From Alphaproteobacteria bacterium (lineage in GTDB: Bacteria; Pseudomonadota; Alphaproteobacteria; Rhizobiales; Xanthobacteraceae), in NCBI GenBank assembly GCA_037200445.1, contig JBBCGH010000001.1, forward strand, positions 2,666,001-2,730,000: 64,000 nucleotides of DNA, in the 5' to 3' direction. Numbering within the stretch: the stretch's first letter is position 1; every line of letters starts with the position of its first letter. The notes below the pieces were generated by a model that was not told the origin of the DNA, ran no database searches, and saw nothing but the letters and a program-made list of their open reading frames with translations. Positions 25,261 to 34,210 of the stretch are shown piece by piece. Both the position numbers and the translations under genes were made by a program.

Positions 25261-27339
25261 ATGCAGAAGCGAGTTTCTCCCGCGGAACTGGGTCAGGTCA
25301 TCCCGTTTGGCACCACAGCGGCGCCCGGCCGCGAAACCGAGTCGTCCCGTGCGATCGCGCGGATCCACATTCTCGGGCCTATGCGCGCGACCTCGTATCT
25401 CGGGAAGGACATTCTGCCGGTCGGACGCAAGGCGCGGGCGATCCTTGGCTGCCTCTGTCTTGCGGGAGGTCGGCGCCTGGCGCGCAGCCGGCTCGCCGCG
25501 ATGCTCTGGGACCGCGTTCCCGAGTTCCAGGCGCGTGCCAGCTTCCGCCAGTCATACCGGGAGCTTGTCGTCGCCTTGGGTCCGCTCGCGAAGGATCTGA
25601 TTTCAGCGGACCGCGAGATGGTTTCACTCAACGCGGGGGCCTGCTGGATCGACGCGCTTGCGGTTCTGTCGCCAGACGCGGGGGCGCACCGCAGCGAGCT
25701 CGCCGCGCATCTGACTGGCGAATTGCTCGAGGAACTCGACGGCATCGCGGTTGCCTTCGACCACTGGCTGCTCGGCGAGCGGACCCGTTTTGTCGAGCGG
25801 CGCCGCGCGCTACTCGAAGCTGAACTCGATCAGGCGCACGGCGAGCACGCGGACGCCCGCGCGCGTGCCGATATCGCGCGCCGCCTGATCGTGTTCGATC
25901 CGACCCACGAAGGCGCCTCGCGCATCCTCATGCGGGCGCTTGCCGACATGGGCGAGCGGCCGCAGGCCCTGCGCGAGTTCGCACGCTGCCGCGACGCGCT
26001 AAAGCTGACCCTGGATATCGAACCTTCGCCTGAGACGTTTGCCCTCTATGAGGCGATCCGCAGCTTCGGCGGGCGCGACGAGAAGGACCAGACGCCGGTC
26101 GAACCGACGCCTCCGCGCAAGCGCACGAAGACAGCCGCGCCGGCCGTAACCCGCAATCGCCCGCGCGTCGGCGTACTGCCGTTTCTCGCGGCCCGTTCGC
26201 CCCGCGACGAGGACATTGCGCTGTCGATGAGCCAGGAGATCGCTGCCGCGTTGGCGCGATTCCGCTGGTTTGATGTGATCGCGCCGGTTGCCTTGAAGCG
26301 CCGCGACGGCGCCACGTCGCTCAGCGACGATGTGCTGCGGCCGAACGAGCTCGACTTCGTGCTGGACGGCGCACTCACCAGCAGCGCCGAGAAGTATCAG
26401 ATCAGCGTACGGCTCCTTGACCTCACTCAGTATGCGACGCCGGTTTGGAACGACCGGTTCGAGCTGCGGGTCGATGAGCTGCACAAGCTCGACGAGGTCG
26501 TGACCGCCAAGATCGTCGCACGCATCGATCCGGTGATTCTCTACATCGAGGGGCAGCCGAAGCGCGGCGAGAAACATGGGGCAACCGGCTTGCTGCTGCG
26601 TGCGATTCCCCTGTTCTACCGCATGGACCGGACGAGTTACGAGGAATGCGGCCGGCTGATCGACGAAGCGCTGAAGATCGATCCGGAAAACTCGATGGTG
26701 CTCGGTTGGGCCGCCTTCTGGCGCATCGCCCGCGTCGGACAAGGCTTGACCCGGGACGTCGAAACGACCTTCCAGATGGCGGAAGATCTCGCGCTCAGGG
26801 CGCTGAAATCGGATCCCGAGAATGCCGAGGCGATGGGCTACTACGCGCACAGCTGCTCGTGGAAAAAGGACTTCTCCGGGGCGCTGCACTGGTTCGATCG
26901 TGCGCTGCGACTCAATCCGAACCTGCCGGTGGTGTGGGCGCTGAGCGCCGTTGCGCATTGCTATACCGGAGATTACGAGGAAGCGCTGCGACGCATGGAT
27001 CGCTATCGCGAGCTGGCGCCGTTCGATCCGTATTTCGGGTTCTACGAGACGATCGATGCGATCGCACATCTGATGGGCCGCAACTATACAACCGCCGTCG
27101 CGATCGGACGGCGCGTCGCCAAGGCCAACCCCGGCTTCGTCAATGCCTCCAAGCCGCTGATCGCGGCGCTCGGCCACCTCGGCAAAGCCGACGAAGCGAA
27201 GCCCTTCATCGAAAAGCTCCTCGAGATCGAGCCGCACTTCACGGTGAAGAGCCACGGCGAAACCTATCCGTTTGCGACCGACTACGACCGGCTGCATTAC
27301 ATGGAAGGCCTGCGCCTCGCCGGCGTGCCCGAGGGCTAG
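25261..27339 (+). CDS. SARP/BTAD-type transcriptional regulator with TolB-like and TPR domains
   Basis: A 692-residue regulator (from ATG 25261). Order: winged-helix DNA-binding region (RIHILGPMRATSYLGK ... GRKARAILGCLCLAGGRRLA, about 30-120), a bacterial transcriptional activation domain of helical repeats (about 145-270, with PTHEGASRILMRALAD), a TolB-N-like adenylate-cyclase-associated segment (RPRVGVLPFLAARSPRDEDI, about 305-440) and C-terminal TPR repeats to the end. This architecture is known from SARP-like regulators of Rhizobiales. It faces away from the repeat peptide and shares the control region at 25016-25260, so it probably controls that operon. Confidence 0.85.
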   Translation: MQKRVSPAELGQVIPFGTTAAPGRETESSRAIARIHILGPMRATSYLGKDILPVGRKARAILGCLCLAGGRRLARSRLAAMLWDRVPEFQARASFRQSYRELVVALGPLAKDLISADREMVSLNAGACWIDALAVLSPDAGAHRSELAAHLTGELLEELDGIAVAFDHWLLGERTRFVERRRALLEAELDQAHGEHADARARADIARRLIVFDPTHEGASRILMRALADMGERPQALREFARCRDALKLTLDIEPSPETFALYEAIRSFGGRDEKDQTPVEPTPPRKRTKTAAPAVTRNRPRVGVLPFLAARSPRDEDIALSMSQEIAAALARFRWFDVIAPVALKRRDGATSLSDDVLRPNELDFVLDGALTSSAEKYQISVRLLDLTQYATPVWNDRFELRVDELHKLDEVVTAKIVARIDPVILYIEGQPKRGEKHGATGLLLRAIPLFYRMDRTSYEECGRLIDEALKIDPENSMVLGWAAFWRIARVGQGLTRDVETTFQMAEDLALRALKSDPENAEAMGYYAHSCSWKKDFSGALHWFDRALRLNPNLPVVWALSAVAHCYTGDYEEALRRMDRYRELAPFDPYFGFYETIDAIAHLMGRNYTTAVAIGRRVAKANPGFVNASKPLIAALGHLGKADEAKPFIEKLLEIEPHFTVKSHGETYPFATDYDRLHYMEGLRLAGVPEG

Positions 27340-27406
27340 TCCGCGCACGTCCACTCGCCTATCGTCCCAATGCTTCAACCACGCATTCGCGCATCGGAGG
27401 CGCCTC

Positions 27407-28111
27407 GTGAGTCTTTCGCCCGACGTCATTGCCAAACTCGAGAAGGTCACGACCGCCACCATCACGACGATGCTGCTGAAGAAAGGCATCCGGCATTGCT
27501 GGATGCGCGGCGCGATGCCGTTTGCGCATGCCGAAGGCAAGCGGCTGGTCGGGCCGGCGTTCACGCTGCGCTTCGTGCCGGTGCGCGAGGACCTCGCGAC
27601 ACCCGCGAGCTGGGGCAAGCCGATCTCCACGCGCGCCGCGATCGAGGCAATGCCGCAGGGCTGCATCGCGGTCGCCGACGCGATGGGCGTGACCACCGCC
27701 GGCATCTTCGGCGACATTTTGTGCATGCGCATGATGCGGCGCGGTGTCACCGCGCTCGTCACCGACGGCGTGGTGCGCGACAAGGCTGGCGTGGTCGCGA
27801 CCGGCCTGCCGGTCTGGTGCCAGGGCACGGCGGCGCCGGCCTCCGTCAACGGGCTCACCTTTGTGGGCTGGCAGGAGCCGATCGCCTGCGGCGGTGTTGC
27901 GGTGTTTCCGGACGATGTGATCGTGGCAGACGATGACGGCGTGGTGCTGATCCCGCAGGACCTCCTCGGCTTCGTCGCCGAGGAGGGCGAAGAACATGAA
28001 CGCTACGAGACCTGGGTGGTCAGCGAGGTCGAGCGCGGCGTGCCGCTGCCCGGGCTCTACCCGCCGAACGACGAGGCCAAGGCGCGCTATGAGGCGTGGA
28101 AGAAGAAATAG
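27407..28111 (+). CDS. RraA family protein (HMG/CHA aldolase-like)
   Basis: A 234-residue member of the RraA / 4-hydroxy-4-methyl-2-oxoglutarate aldolase family. Characteristic blocks are RLVGPAFTLRFVP, GIFGDILCMRMMRRGVTALV and TDGVVRDKAGV, the last holding the Arg-Asp of the metal/oxaloacetate site. The GTG at 27407 is chosen because CGGAGG ends 6 nt before it. Family members split hydroxy-oxoacids or decarboxylate oxaloacetate; a few bind RNase E. It stops one base before the YdcF gene. Confidence 0.87.
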   Translation: MSLSPDVIAKLEKVTTATITTMLLKKGIRHCWMRGAMPFAHAEGKRLVGPAFTLRFVPVREDLATPASWGKPISTRAAIEAMPQGCIAVADAMGVTTAGIFGDILCMRMMRRGVTALVTDGVVRDKAGVVATGLPVWCQGTAAPASVNGLTFVGWQEPIACGGVAVFPDDVIVADDDGVVLIPQDLLGFVAEEGEEHERYETWVVSEVERGVPLPGLYPPNDEAKARYEAWKKK

Positions 28112-28918
28112 ATGTTCTTCGTCCTCGCGAAAATCCTCGGCTTTTTCGCGCTTCCCTCCAACGTCCTGATCTCGCTCGGCATCCTCGGCGTCCTGCTGAT
28201 GGCAACGCGCTTCAAGCGCGCCGGATGGCGGCTTGCGGTCGCGAGCCTCGTTCTCATCGCGATCGCCGGGCTGTCGCCGCTCGGCAATGCGCTGATCCTG
28301 CCGCTCGAGGAGCGCTTCCCGGCTTATGACTTTTCTGGGGATGCTTCGCGCGGGGCGCCGTACGGCATCATTTCTCTCGGAGGGGCGCTCGACACCGTCG
28401 TGTCGCCGGCGCGCGGCGAGGTCGCGCTCAACGAGGCAGCCGAGCGCATGACCGCCGTCGCCGAGCTTGCCCGGCGCTATCCGCAAGCGCGCATCGTTTT
28501 CTCGGGCGGCTCGGGCCGCATCATCTACGACGGCGTGACGGAGGCTTCGCTTGCCGCGCGCCTGTTCGAGAGCTTCGGGATTGCGAAGGACCGCATCACA
28601 CTCGAAGACCAGTCGCGCGACACGCTCGAGAACGCGAGCTTCACCAAGGCGCTGGTGCAGCCCAGGCCGGGCGAACGCTGGCTGCTGGTCACCTCGGCCC
28701 ATCACATGCCGCGCTCCGTCGCGCTGTTCCGCGCGGCGGGATTTCCCGTCGAGGCGTTTCCGGTCGACTACCGCACGCGCGGCGCGATCGATCTGCTGCG
28801 CCCGTTCTCGCCGCTCAGCGACGGCCTGCGCCGCACCGACACCGCCATGCGCGAATGGGTTGGGCTGGTGGTCTACCGGCTCACGGGGCGGACGGCGGAG
28901 TTGTTTCCGGCGCCCTGA
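28112..28918 (+). CDS. YdcF family protein (DUF218), membrane-anchored
   Basis: A 268-residue protein with two N-terminal hydrophobic helices (about residues 10-60) and a DUF218 domain: GIISLGGALDT, IVFSGGSGRI, and LLVTSAHHMPRSVALFR-AAG. ElyC/SanA/YdcF relatives act in envelope or vancomycin-tolerance functions whose chemistry is not settled. It begins directly at the stop of the RraA-like gene (TAGATG), so it is translationally coupled. Confidence 0.88.
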   Translation: MFFVLAKILGFFALPSNVLISLGILGVLLMATRFKRAGWRLAVASLVLIAIAGLSPLGNALILPLEERFPAYDFSGDASRGAPYGIISLGGALDTVVSPARGEVALNEAAERMTAVAELARRYPQARIVFSGGSGRIIYDGVTEASLAARLFESFGIAKDRITLEDQSRDTLENASFTKALVQPRPGERWLLVTSAHHMPRSVALFRAAGFPVEAFPVDYRTRGAIDLLRPFSPLSDGLRRTDTAMREWVGLVVYRLTGRTAELFPAP

Positions 28919-29026
28919 CTCTCACAAGCGCTTGAGCGGTGCTGGGAGCGCGTTGACACAGCCAATCGGAGCTTCTCATTCGTGTGTCCGGCTGCCCAAG
29001 ACCGGACAGCAAAGGGAGGCGGCCCC

Positions 29027-30073
29027 ATGAAAACACGATTCCTGTTGCTGACTGCGGCATTCGTCGCGGTCTGCGGCGCGGCCTATGCGCTAGAAGGCGG
29101 CCTGCGCACCTCGCCCGCAAGAGAACTTCCGGTGCCAACCGCAGACGTGAGCACGGCCGCGCAGGCGTTGATCGGCGCACCGCTCCAGGGCGTGTGGAAC
29201 GATCATCCCAAAGATGCCGCCGAATGGAAGGCGTGGGTCAAGAAGCGCTCGGATGCACTCGCCGCAACATTGCCCGCGTTGCGCGAAAAGCTCGGCGTCA
29301 AAGTCGAACCGGTGAAGATCGCAGGGGTGAACGCCTTCATCGTGACGCCTGACAACATTCCGGACGTCAACAAAGAGCGCCTGCTCGTGCACGTACACGG
29401 CGGGGGGTACGTACTCTTCCCCGGCGAATCCGCGACGCGCGAGGCGATCCTGATGGCGGGTTACGGCAAATTCAAAATCATCTCGATCGACTACCGCATG
29501 CCGCCCGACTTCCCGTATCCGGCCGCGATGGATGACGCGATGGCGGTGTGGAAGGAGGTCGTAAAGACGAACGACCCGAAGAAGATGGCGATCTTCGGTA
29601 CTTCGACCGGCGGCGGCATGACACTCGCGATGGTGCTGCGCGCGAAGAAAGAAGGCCTGCCGCTTCCGGCCGCAACCGCGCCCGGTACACCGTGGTCGGA
29701 CATGACCAAGACCGGCGACACGTTCTTCACCAACGAGATGATCGACAACATCCTGGTCAGCAACGATGGCTGGCTCGGCGACGCCGCCAAGCTCTACGCC
29801 AACGGCACCGACCTGAAGGACCCGCAGCTTTCGCCGGTCTACGGCGACTACGCGGGCTTCCCGCCGACCATCCTGACGTCCGGCACCCGCGACCTGTTCC
29901 TGTCGAACACGGTTCGGGTGCACCGCAAGTTGCGCCAGGCAGGCGTTGTGTCCGACCTGCACGTCTTCGAGGGGCAGTCGCACGCGCAATACGCGGGCGA
30001 TCCCTACGCGCCGGAGACGAAGGAGCATTTCGGCGAGCTCGCGGTATTCTTCGACAAGTATCTGGGGAAATAG
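29027..30073 (+). CDS. Exported alpha/beta hydrolase (esterase/lipase, HSL-like)
   Basis: A 348-residue secreted or periplasmic esterase with a signal peptide (MKTRFLLLTAAFVAVCGAAYA). The hormone-sensitive-lipase pattern is clear: oxyanion motif VHGGGYV, nucleophile elbow G-T-S-T-G, catalytic Asp in GTRDLFLS and His in GQSHAQYA. The ATG at 29027 has GGGAGGCGG upstream. It is followed by a cluster of hairpin repeats (30080-30209). The natural substrate is not evident. Confidence 0.9.
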   Translation: MKTRFLLLTAAFVAVCGAAYALEGGLRTSPARELPVPTADVSTAAQALIGAPLQGVWNDHPKDAAEWKAWVKKRSDALAATLPALREKLGVKVEPVKIAGVNAFIVTPDNIPDVNKERLLVHVHGGGYVLFPGESATREAILMAGYGKFKIISIDYRMPPDFPYPAAMDDAMAVWKEVVKTNDPKKMAIFGTSTGGGMTLAMVLRAKKEGLPLPAATAPGTPWSDMTKTGDTFFTNEMIDNILVSNDGWLGDAAKLYANGTDLKDPQLSPVYGDYAGFPPTILTSGTRDLFLSNTVRVHRKLRQAGVVSDLHVFEGQSHAQYAGDPYAPETKEHFGELAVFFDKYLGK

Positions 30074-30079
30074 CCGCGT

Positions 30080-30209
30080 GTCCCGCACGCGCAGCAGCAC
30101 GCAGTGCTGCTGCGCAGATGCGGGACCCCCGGTTGCTTGCTTCCAAAAGAAGGAGAACCGGGGTCCCGGGTCTGCAGCGCATCACTGCGTGTTGCGCTGC
30201 GCCCGGGAC
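30080..30209. repeat. Compound intergenic repeat of three hairpins
   Basis: Three nested stem-loops in a row: GTCCCGC ... GCGGGAC (30080-30126, with the inner GCAGCAGCAC/GTGCTGCTGC arms), CCCCGGTT ... AACCGGGG (30127-30163), and GTCCCGGG ... CCCGGGAC (30163-30209). The arms resemble intergenic repeats found in Bradyrhizobium-type genomes. Together they occupy the whole gap between the esterase and the convergent DUF3253 gene. Confidence 0.75.
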
Positions 30210-30218
30210 AAGGCGAGA

Positions 30219-30536
30219 TCAATCCTGCCGTGGCGCGGCGAGGCGGTAGACGCCCTTGAAGTCACGCGGGTCGGCGGGCTTGCCCTTGCGCAGAATGACG
30301 AGGCGGCCCTGTTCGGCGAGCGCGACCGCGACCCTGCGGATCGGCTGCATCAGCGGGCCCCACTGGTCCGGATGCGGGCCGGAGAGCGCACGCGCGGCCT
30401 CGGCCGGGTCCAGCGCCCTGCCGAGCCCACGCTCCGCCGTCAGCCGAAGCAGCGTCGCCTCGATCACACGCGCATCGGCGCGTTGGCCGGATTGATCGTC
30501 CGTCCCGGGCGATTGGCCCGTTATCGGCTCGCTCAC
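30219..30536 (-). CDS. DUF3253 protein
   Basis: A 105-residue basic protein with a winged-helix look: ARVIEATLLRLTAERGLGRA, LDPAEAARAL, WGPLMQPIRRVAVALAEQGRL and VILRKGKPADPRDFKGVYRLA. The last block is the typical DUF3253 ending; the family is of unknown function and may bind nucleic acid. Its ATG (30536) overlaps the stop of the HdeA-like gene, so the two genes are co-translated. Confidence 0.85.
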   Translation of the reverse strand: MSEPITGQSPGTDDQSGQRADARVIEATLLRLTAERGLGRALDPAEAARALSGPHPDQWGPLMQPIRRVAVALAEQGRLVILRKGKPADPRDFKGVYRLAAPRQD

Positions 30537-30820
30537 TTGCTAAACAGTTTGTCGGTCGCGGTGATCAATCCGATCGTCGGGTTTCCGGCGCAGTATTCGC
30601 CGAGCTTCTTCGCGTTCTCGATGAAGCGGTCTGTGTCGATCACCGGCGGATCGTCGTCGTCGCGGTAGTAGGCATCGAGCCAGGTGAGAATGATGCCGAT
30701 CTCGTCCTTCGAGCTCGCCTGAAACTTGGCGCAGGTCATCGTCGATAGATCGATTTTCTCGGCGGATGCGGCGCAGGCCGACAGTGCCAGGATCGCCGCA
30801 GCCAGAAGTCCTCGTCTCAT
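30533..30820 (-). CDS. HdeA/HdeB-family periplasmic acid-stress chaperone-like protein
   Basis: A 95-residue exported protein with a signal peptide (MRRGLLAAAILALSACAASA) and a small domain with the HdeA pattern: DLSTMTCAKFQ, WLDAYYRDDDD, KLGEYCAGNPTIGL. The two mature cysteines are the expected disulfide pair. HdeA/B keep periplasmic proteins soluble at low pH. The ATG at 30820 is 9 nt after GGGGGAG; another ATG at 30838 is possible. It overlaps the DUF3253 gene. Confidence 0.82.
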   Translation of the reverse strand: MRRGLLAAAILALSACAASAEKIDLSTMTCAKFQASSKDEIGIILTWLDAYYRDDDDPPVIDTDRFIENAKKLGEYCAGNPTIGLITATDKLFSK

Positions 30821-30946
30821 TGATTGATTCTCCCCCATGAACCGGCACCCGACGTTAGCGAAATTGGGCGAGCCGGCGCAACACACGCGCACCGTGTTGG
30901 AGAGCACGCCTTGGTCGAAGCGAACGATCGTGCTATTTCCAGCCGC

Positions 30947-31534
30947 ATGACGGAAGCGGCGAATTTCGAACGCGCGAAGGGCGACCGGACCCGCGCGCGG
31001 ATCCTCGACGAGGCCGTCGATCTCGCGAGTGTGCAGGGGCTTGGCGGTCTCACCATCGGACCGCTCGCGGACCGGCTCGGCCTCTCGAAAAGCGGGCTGT
31101 TCGCGCACTTCCAGTCCAAGGAGGCCCTCCAGGTCGAGACGCTCGACCGCGCCGCCGAGCGCTTCCGCGCCGAGGTGACTGAGCCCTTGCGCGCGATCGA
31201 GGATCGCAGCGCGAGATTGGACGCGTTCTTCCAACGCTGGATCGGGTGGCTCGATGACTCGGGGCTGTCGGGTGGCTGCCCGATTCTCGCGGCGGCCATC
31301 GAGTTCGATGACGTGCCGGGGCCGGTGCATGATGCGACTGCGCGGCATTTCGGCGAGTTGCAGCGCCTGATCGTCAAGTTCAGCCGCGCGGCCGGGCAAC
31401 AGGCCGATGCCGACGCGCTGGCCGCGGCGGTGGTCGGGCTTGCCATGTCGCACCTGGTGCGGCGGCGCCTTCTCGGCGACCGGAAGGCACGCGCGGTGAC
31501 GATGCGGGCGTTCGACGCGCTCCTGGGTTCCTGA
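30947..31534 (+). CDS. TetR family transcriptional regulator
   Basis: A 195-residue TetR regulator: N-terminal helix-turn-helix (IGPLADRLGLSKSGLFAHFQSKEALQVE, spanning about 40-70) and a TetR_C-type ligand domain with GWLDDSGLSGGCPILAAAIE. The ATG at 30947 is preferred to an upstream open frame that overlaps the promoter of the HdeA-like gene. It is divergent from hdeA-like/DUF3253 and convergent with a DUF599 gene; the controlled genes are not obvious. Confidence 0.88.
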   Translation: MTEAANFERAKGDRTRARILDEAVDLASVQGLGGLTIGPLADRLGLSKSGLFAHFQSKEALQVETLDRAAERFRAEVTEPLRAIEDRSARLDAFFQRWIGWLDDSGLSGGCPILAAAIEFDDVPGPVHDATARHFGELQRLIVKFSRAAGQQADADALAAAVVGLAMSHLVRRRLLGDRKARAVTMRAFDALLGS

Positions 31535-31545
31535 GTCCTTCAGGC

Positions 31546-32223
31546 TCACGCGTCCATCGCGCGCCGCGCGTCCGAACCGAACTGCCGCCACCACATCACG
31601 AAGACAACCGCCGCGGTTGTCGCCATCAGCACATAGGGGCTGACGAACCAGCCGAGATAGCCGAGCGCGAAGAAGATCGCGCGCTGGCCGTGGTTGAAGT
31701 GACGCCCCGCCGCCTCGAACAAGCGCGCGGTGCGCTGCACGTGTGCCTCGGCTTCGGGCGTGTCCTTGTCCTTCTCGAACGGCATCGCGCCGAGCAGGAT
31801 CGCGACGTAGTTGAACAGCCGGTAGGACCAGGCGAACTTGAAGAACGCATAGACGAAGATAACCGCGAGCCCGACCGCCTTGATCTCCCAGGCGAGCCGG
31901 GAGGTCGGCGCGCCGAACGGGACCGTCGCCAGCACATTCAGCATCTCCTCCGGCGATCGGAGGATGGCGAGCGAGCCGCCGATCGCGAGCAGCGAGGTCG
32001 AGGCGAAGAAGGCCGTGCCGCTCACCAGCGTCGCCATCACCTGCATGTCCACCATGCGCGCCTCGCGATTGAGCATGCGCTGCATCCAGATGAGCCGGTA
32101 CTGGTTCATCGTCTCGTTCAGGCTTTTCTTCTTTTTCGGAATGAAGTCCACCTGCGCCGCATAGCCGGCCCAGGCTGCGACGAACCAGGCGAGCGCGATC
32201 CAGTCGAGGGTGGTGAAAGGCAT
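31546..32223 (-). CDS. DUF599 integral membrane protein
   Basis: A 225-residue protein with about four hydrophobic helices (LDWIALAWFVAAWAGYAAQ near the N-terminus; SGTAFFASTSLLAIGGSLA; KAVGLAVIFVYAFFKFAWSY; YVLMATTAAVVFVMWW) and the conserved block NQYRLIWMQRMLNREARMVD. This matches DUF599, a bacterial membrane family of unknown function. Start ATG 32223. It converges on the TetR gene with an 11-bp gap. Confidence 0.85.
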   Translation of the reverse strand: MPFTTLDWIALAWFVAAWAGYAAQVDFIPKKKKSLNETMNQYRLIWMQRMLNREARMVDMQVMATLVSGTAFFASTSLLAIGGSLAILRSPEEMLNVLATVPFGAPTSRLAWEIKAVGLAVIFVYAFFKFAWSYRLFNYVAILLGAMPFEKDKDTPEAEAHVQRTARLFEAAGRHFNHGQRAIFFALGYLGWFVSPYVLMATTAAVVFVMWWRQFGSDARRAMDA

Positions 32224-32349
32224 GCGGGCCCTTTGTTCGAGCGCGGCCGGACGCAAAACCGGCGTCCACTTTTGCCGGTCGCGCGTCATGCTGCCTTGTC
32301 AGGCGGCCCGTCACAACACCATATAGCGGCGGGACAGGAGACAAAGCCA

Positions 32350-32760
32350 ATGCCGCAGACCATCACCCGGGGTTTCCGCGAAATGCTCGAGGAGGCCGAG
32401 CGCGAGGTCGAGGTGCTGAGTGTCGAGGACGCGCGCAAGCTCCATGGCCGCGACGACGTGACCTTCGTCGATCTGCGCGATCCGCGCGAGCGCGAGCGCG
32501 AGGGCAAGATCCCCGGCGCCTTCTCCTGTACGCGCGGCATGCTGGAATTCTGGATCGACCCGGCGAGCCCCTACCACAAGCCTCAATTCGCCGAGGACAA
32601 GAAGTTCGTGTTTTTCTGCGCCGGGGGCTGGCGCTCCGCGCTGGCGGCGCAAACGGCGCATCGCATGGGGCTGAAGCCGGTCGCACACATCACGGGCGGG
32701 TTCGGCGAGTGGAAGAAGTCCGGCGCGCCGGTCGAAGTGCCGGAGGCGAAGAAGGCGTAA
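32350..32760 (+). CDS. Rhodanese-like sulfurtransferase
   Basis: A 136-residue single rhodanese domain, preceded by a short N-terminal helix. Signatures: FVDLRDPREREREGKIPGA and the active-site loop CAGGWRS with nucleophilic Cys90, which would carry the persulfide. It ends with HITGGFGEWKKSGAPVE, the typical terminal block. Likely cytosolic, since no signal peptide is present. The physiological sulfur donor and acceptor are unknown. Confidence 0.9.
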   Translation: MPQTITRGFREMLEEAEREVEVLSVEDARKLHGRDDVTFVDLRDPREREREGKIPGAFSCTRGMLEFWIDPASPYHKPQFAEDKKFVFFCAGGWRSALAAQTAHRMGLKPVAHITGGFGEWKKSGAPVEVPEAKKA

Positions 32761-32855
32761 TCCATTCAGGCGGCTGATCCCCGCGATCAGCACATTTCGC
32801 TTGTCGGCGCCGACCCTTGTCCGCGATGCTGCAATTGCGCCACGAGGGACCTCCA

Positions 32856-33539
32856 ATGAAGCTCGTCATCGGCAACAAGAACTATTCCTCCTGGTCGTTC
32901 CGGCCGTGGATCGCGATGAAAGTCGCTGGGCTCCCATTCGAGGAAGAGGTGATCTCGCTCTACGTCGAGGGGAGCCGCGAACAAATCCTGAAGCATTCGC
33001 CCGGCGGCAAGGTGCCGATCCTGATCGATGGCGACACCCATGTGTGGGAGTCGCTCGCGATCCTCGAATACCTCGCTGAGAAATTCCCCAATGCCGGTCT
33101 GTGGCCCGCCGACAGACAAGCGCGGGCGCATGCACGCGCGATCTCGACCGAGATGCATTCCGGCTTTGTGCCATTGCGCGAGGAATGCGGCATGAGCTTC
33201 TGGCGCCCGCCGGGCAAGCGCTCGCTTTCCACCGCCGCGCAGGTAAACGTCGCGCGGGTGCAGGAAATCTGGACCGAGGCGCGCGCCAAATATGGGGCAG
33301 GGGGCCCGTTCCTGTTCGGCAAGTTCTCCGCAGCCGACGCGATGTACGCGCCCGTGGTGCAGCGCTTCATTGCCTATGAGATCGACGTCAGCGCACCGGC
33401 GCAGGCCTACATGCAGGCGATGACCGCATTGCCGGCTTGGGCTGAATGGCGCCGTGCGGCGCTGCGCGAAACCTGGGTCATCCCGAAATTCGAATACGAC
33501 TGGCCCGTGGTGAAGCGCTTGCCGGCGGAAGCTGCATGA
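32856..33539 (+). CDS. Glutathione S-transferase family protein, first tandem copy
   Basis: A 227-residue protein with a thioredoxin-like N-terminal domain (MKLVIGNKNYSSWSFRPW as the N-terminal strand and active-site region, KVPILIDGDTHVWESLAI for the cis-Pro and Glu-Ser glutathione-binding motif) and an all-helical C-terminal domain. The first 18 residues are identical to those of the next gene, with which it overlaps by 4 bp, so the two arose by duplication. The substrate is unknown. Confidence 0.88.
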   Translation: MKLVIGNKNYSSWSFRPWIAMKVAGLPFEEEVISLYVEGSREQILKHSPGGKVPILIDGDTHVWESLAILEYLAEKFPNAGLWPADRQARAHARAISTEMHSGFVPLREECGMSFWRPPGKRSLSTAAQVNVARVQEIWTEARAKYGAGGPFLFGKFSAADAMYAPVVQRFIAYEIDVSAPAQAYMQAMTALPAWAEWRRAALRETWVIPKFEYDWPVVKRLPAEAA

Positions 33540-34210
33540 AGCTCGTCATCGGCAACAAGAACTATTCGTCGTGGTCGTTCCGGCCCTGGATCGCCATGGC
33601 GGCGCTCGGCATCCCGTTCGAGGAAATTCTCATCCCGTTCGGCACGCCGCTCGGCAACCCGGACTTCAAGACACGGCTCGCCGCCTATACGCCGGCCGGA
33701 CTCGTGCCGGTATTGATCGACGGCGACACGCATGTCTGGGAAACGCTTGCCATCATGGAATATCTGGCGGAAAAATTTCCCGACAAGCAGCTATGGCCTG
33801 CCGACCGGAAGGCCCGAGCCGAGGCACGCGCGATTTCGAGCGAGATGCACGCCGGCTTCTTGGCGTTGCGCGGCGAATGCCCGATGAACACCCGTCGCCC
33901 GATCCGCGAGCGCGCGCTGTCCGAGGCGGCGCGCGCGAATGCCGCGCGCGTCGACACGATATGGAGCGACTGCCGCGCCCGCTATCGGGGGCCGTTTCTC
34001 TTCGGCGCATTCTGTGCAGCAGACGCGATGTATGCCCCAATGGTCGCGCGGCTGAATACCTATGGCGTCAAGGTCGGCCGCGAGGCGCTCGGCTACATGG
34101 AAGCCATGATGGCGCTGCCGGCGTGGGCGGAATGGCGCAAGGGCGCGCTGGCCGAGACCTGGATCGTGCCGGAGGACGAGGCCGACTGGCCCACGGTGCT
34201 GACCGCGTGA
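33536..34210 (+). CDS. Glutathione S-transferase family protein, second tandem copy
   Basis: A 224-residue paralogue of the preceding gene, starting within its stop codon (ATGA at 33536). Shared features: MKLVIGNKNYSSWSFRPW, LVPVLIDGDTHVWETLAI, the CAADAMYAPMVARL helix and the ALPAWAEWRKGALAETWIVP tail. It is followed by an overlapping glyoxalase-like gene (GTG at 34207 within the TGA), making a three-gene coupled unit that may detoxify carbonyl or glutathione conjugates. Confidence 0.88.
   Translation: MKLVIGNKNYSSWSFRPWIAMAALGIPFEEILIPFGTPLGNPDFKTRLAAYTPAGLVPVLIDGDTHVWETLAIMEYLAEKFPDKQLWPADRKARAEARAISSEMHAGFLALRGECPMNTRRPIRERALSEAARANAARVDTIWSDCRARYRGPFLFGAFCAADAMYAPMVARLNTYGVKVGREALGYMEAMMALPAWAEWRKGALAETWIVPEDEADWPTVLTA

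Noticed and set aside
30080-30209. Reading the three hairpins as a small RNA gene
   Set aside because: The arms look like known intergenic repeats, and no promoter is visible; kept as repeat only.
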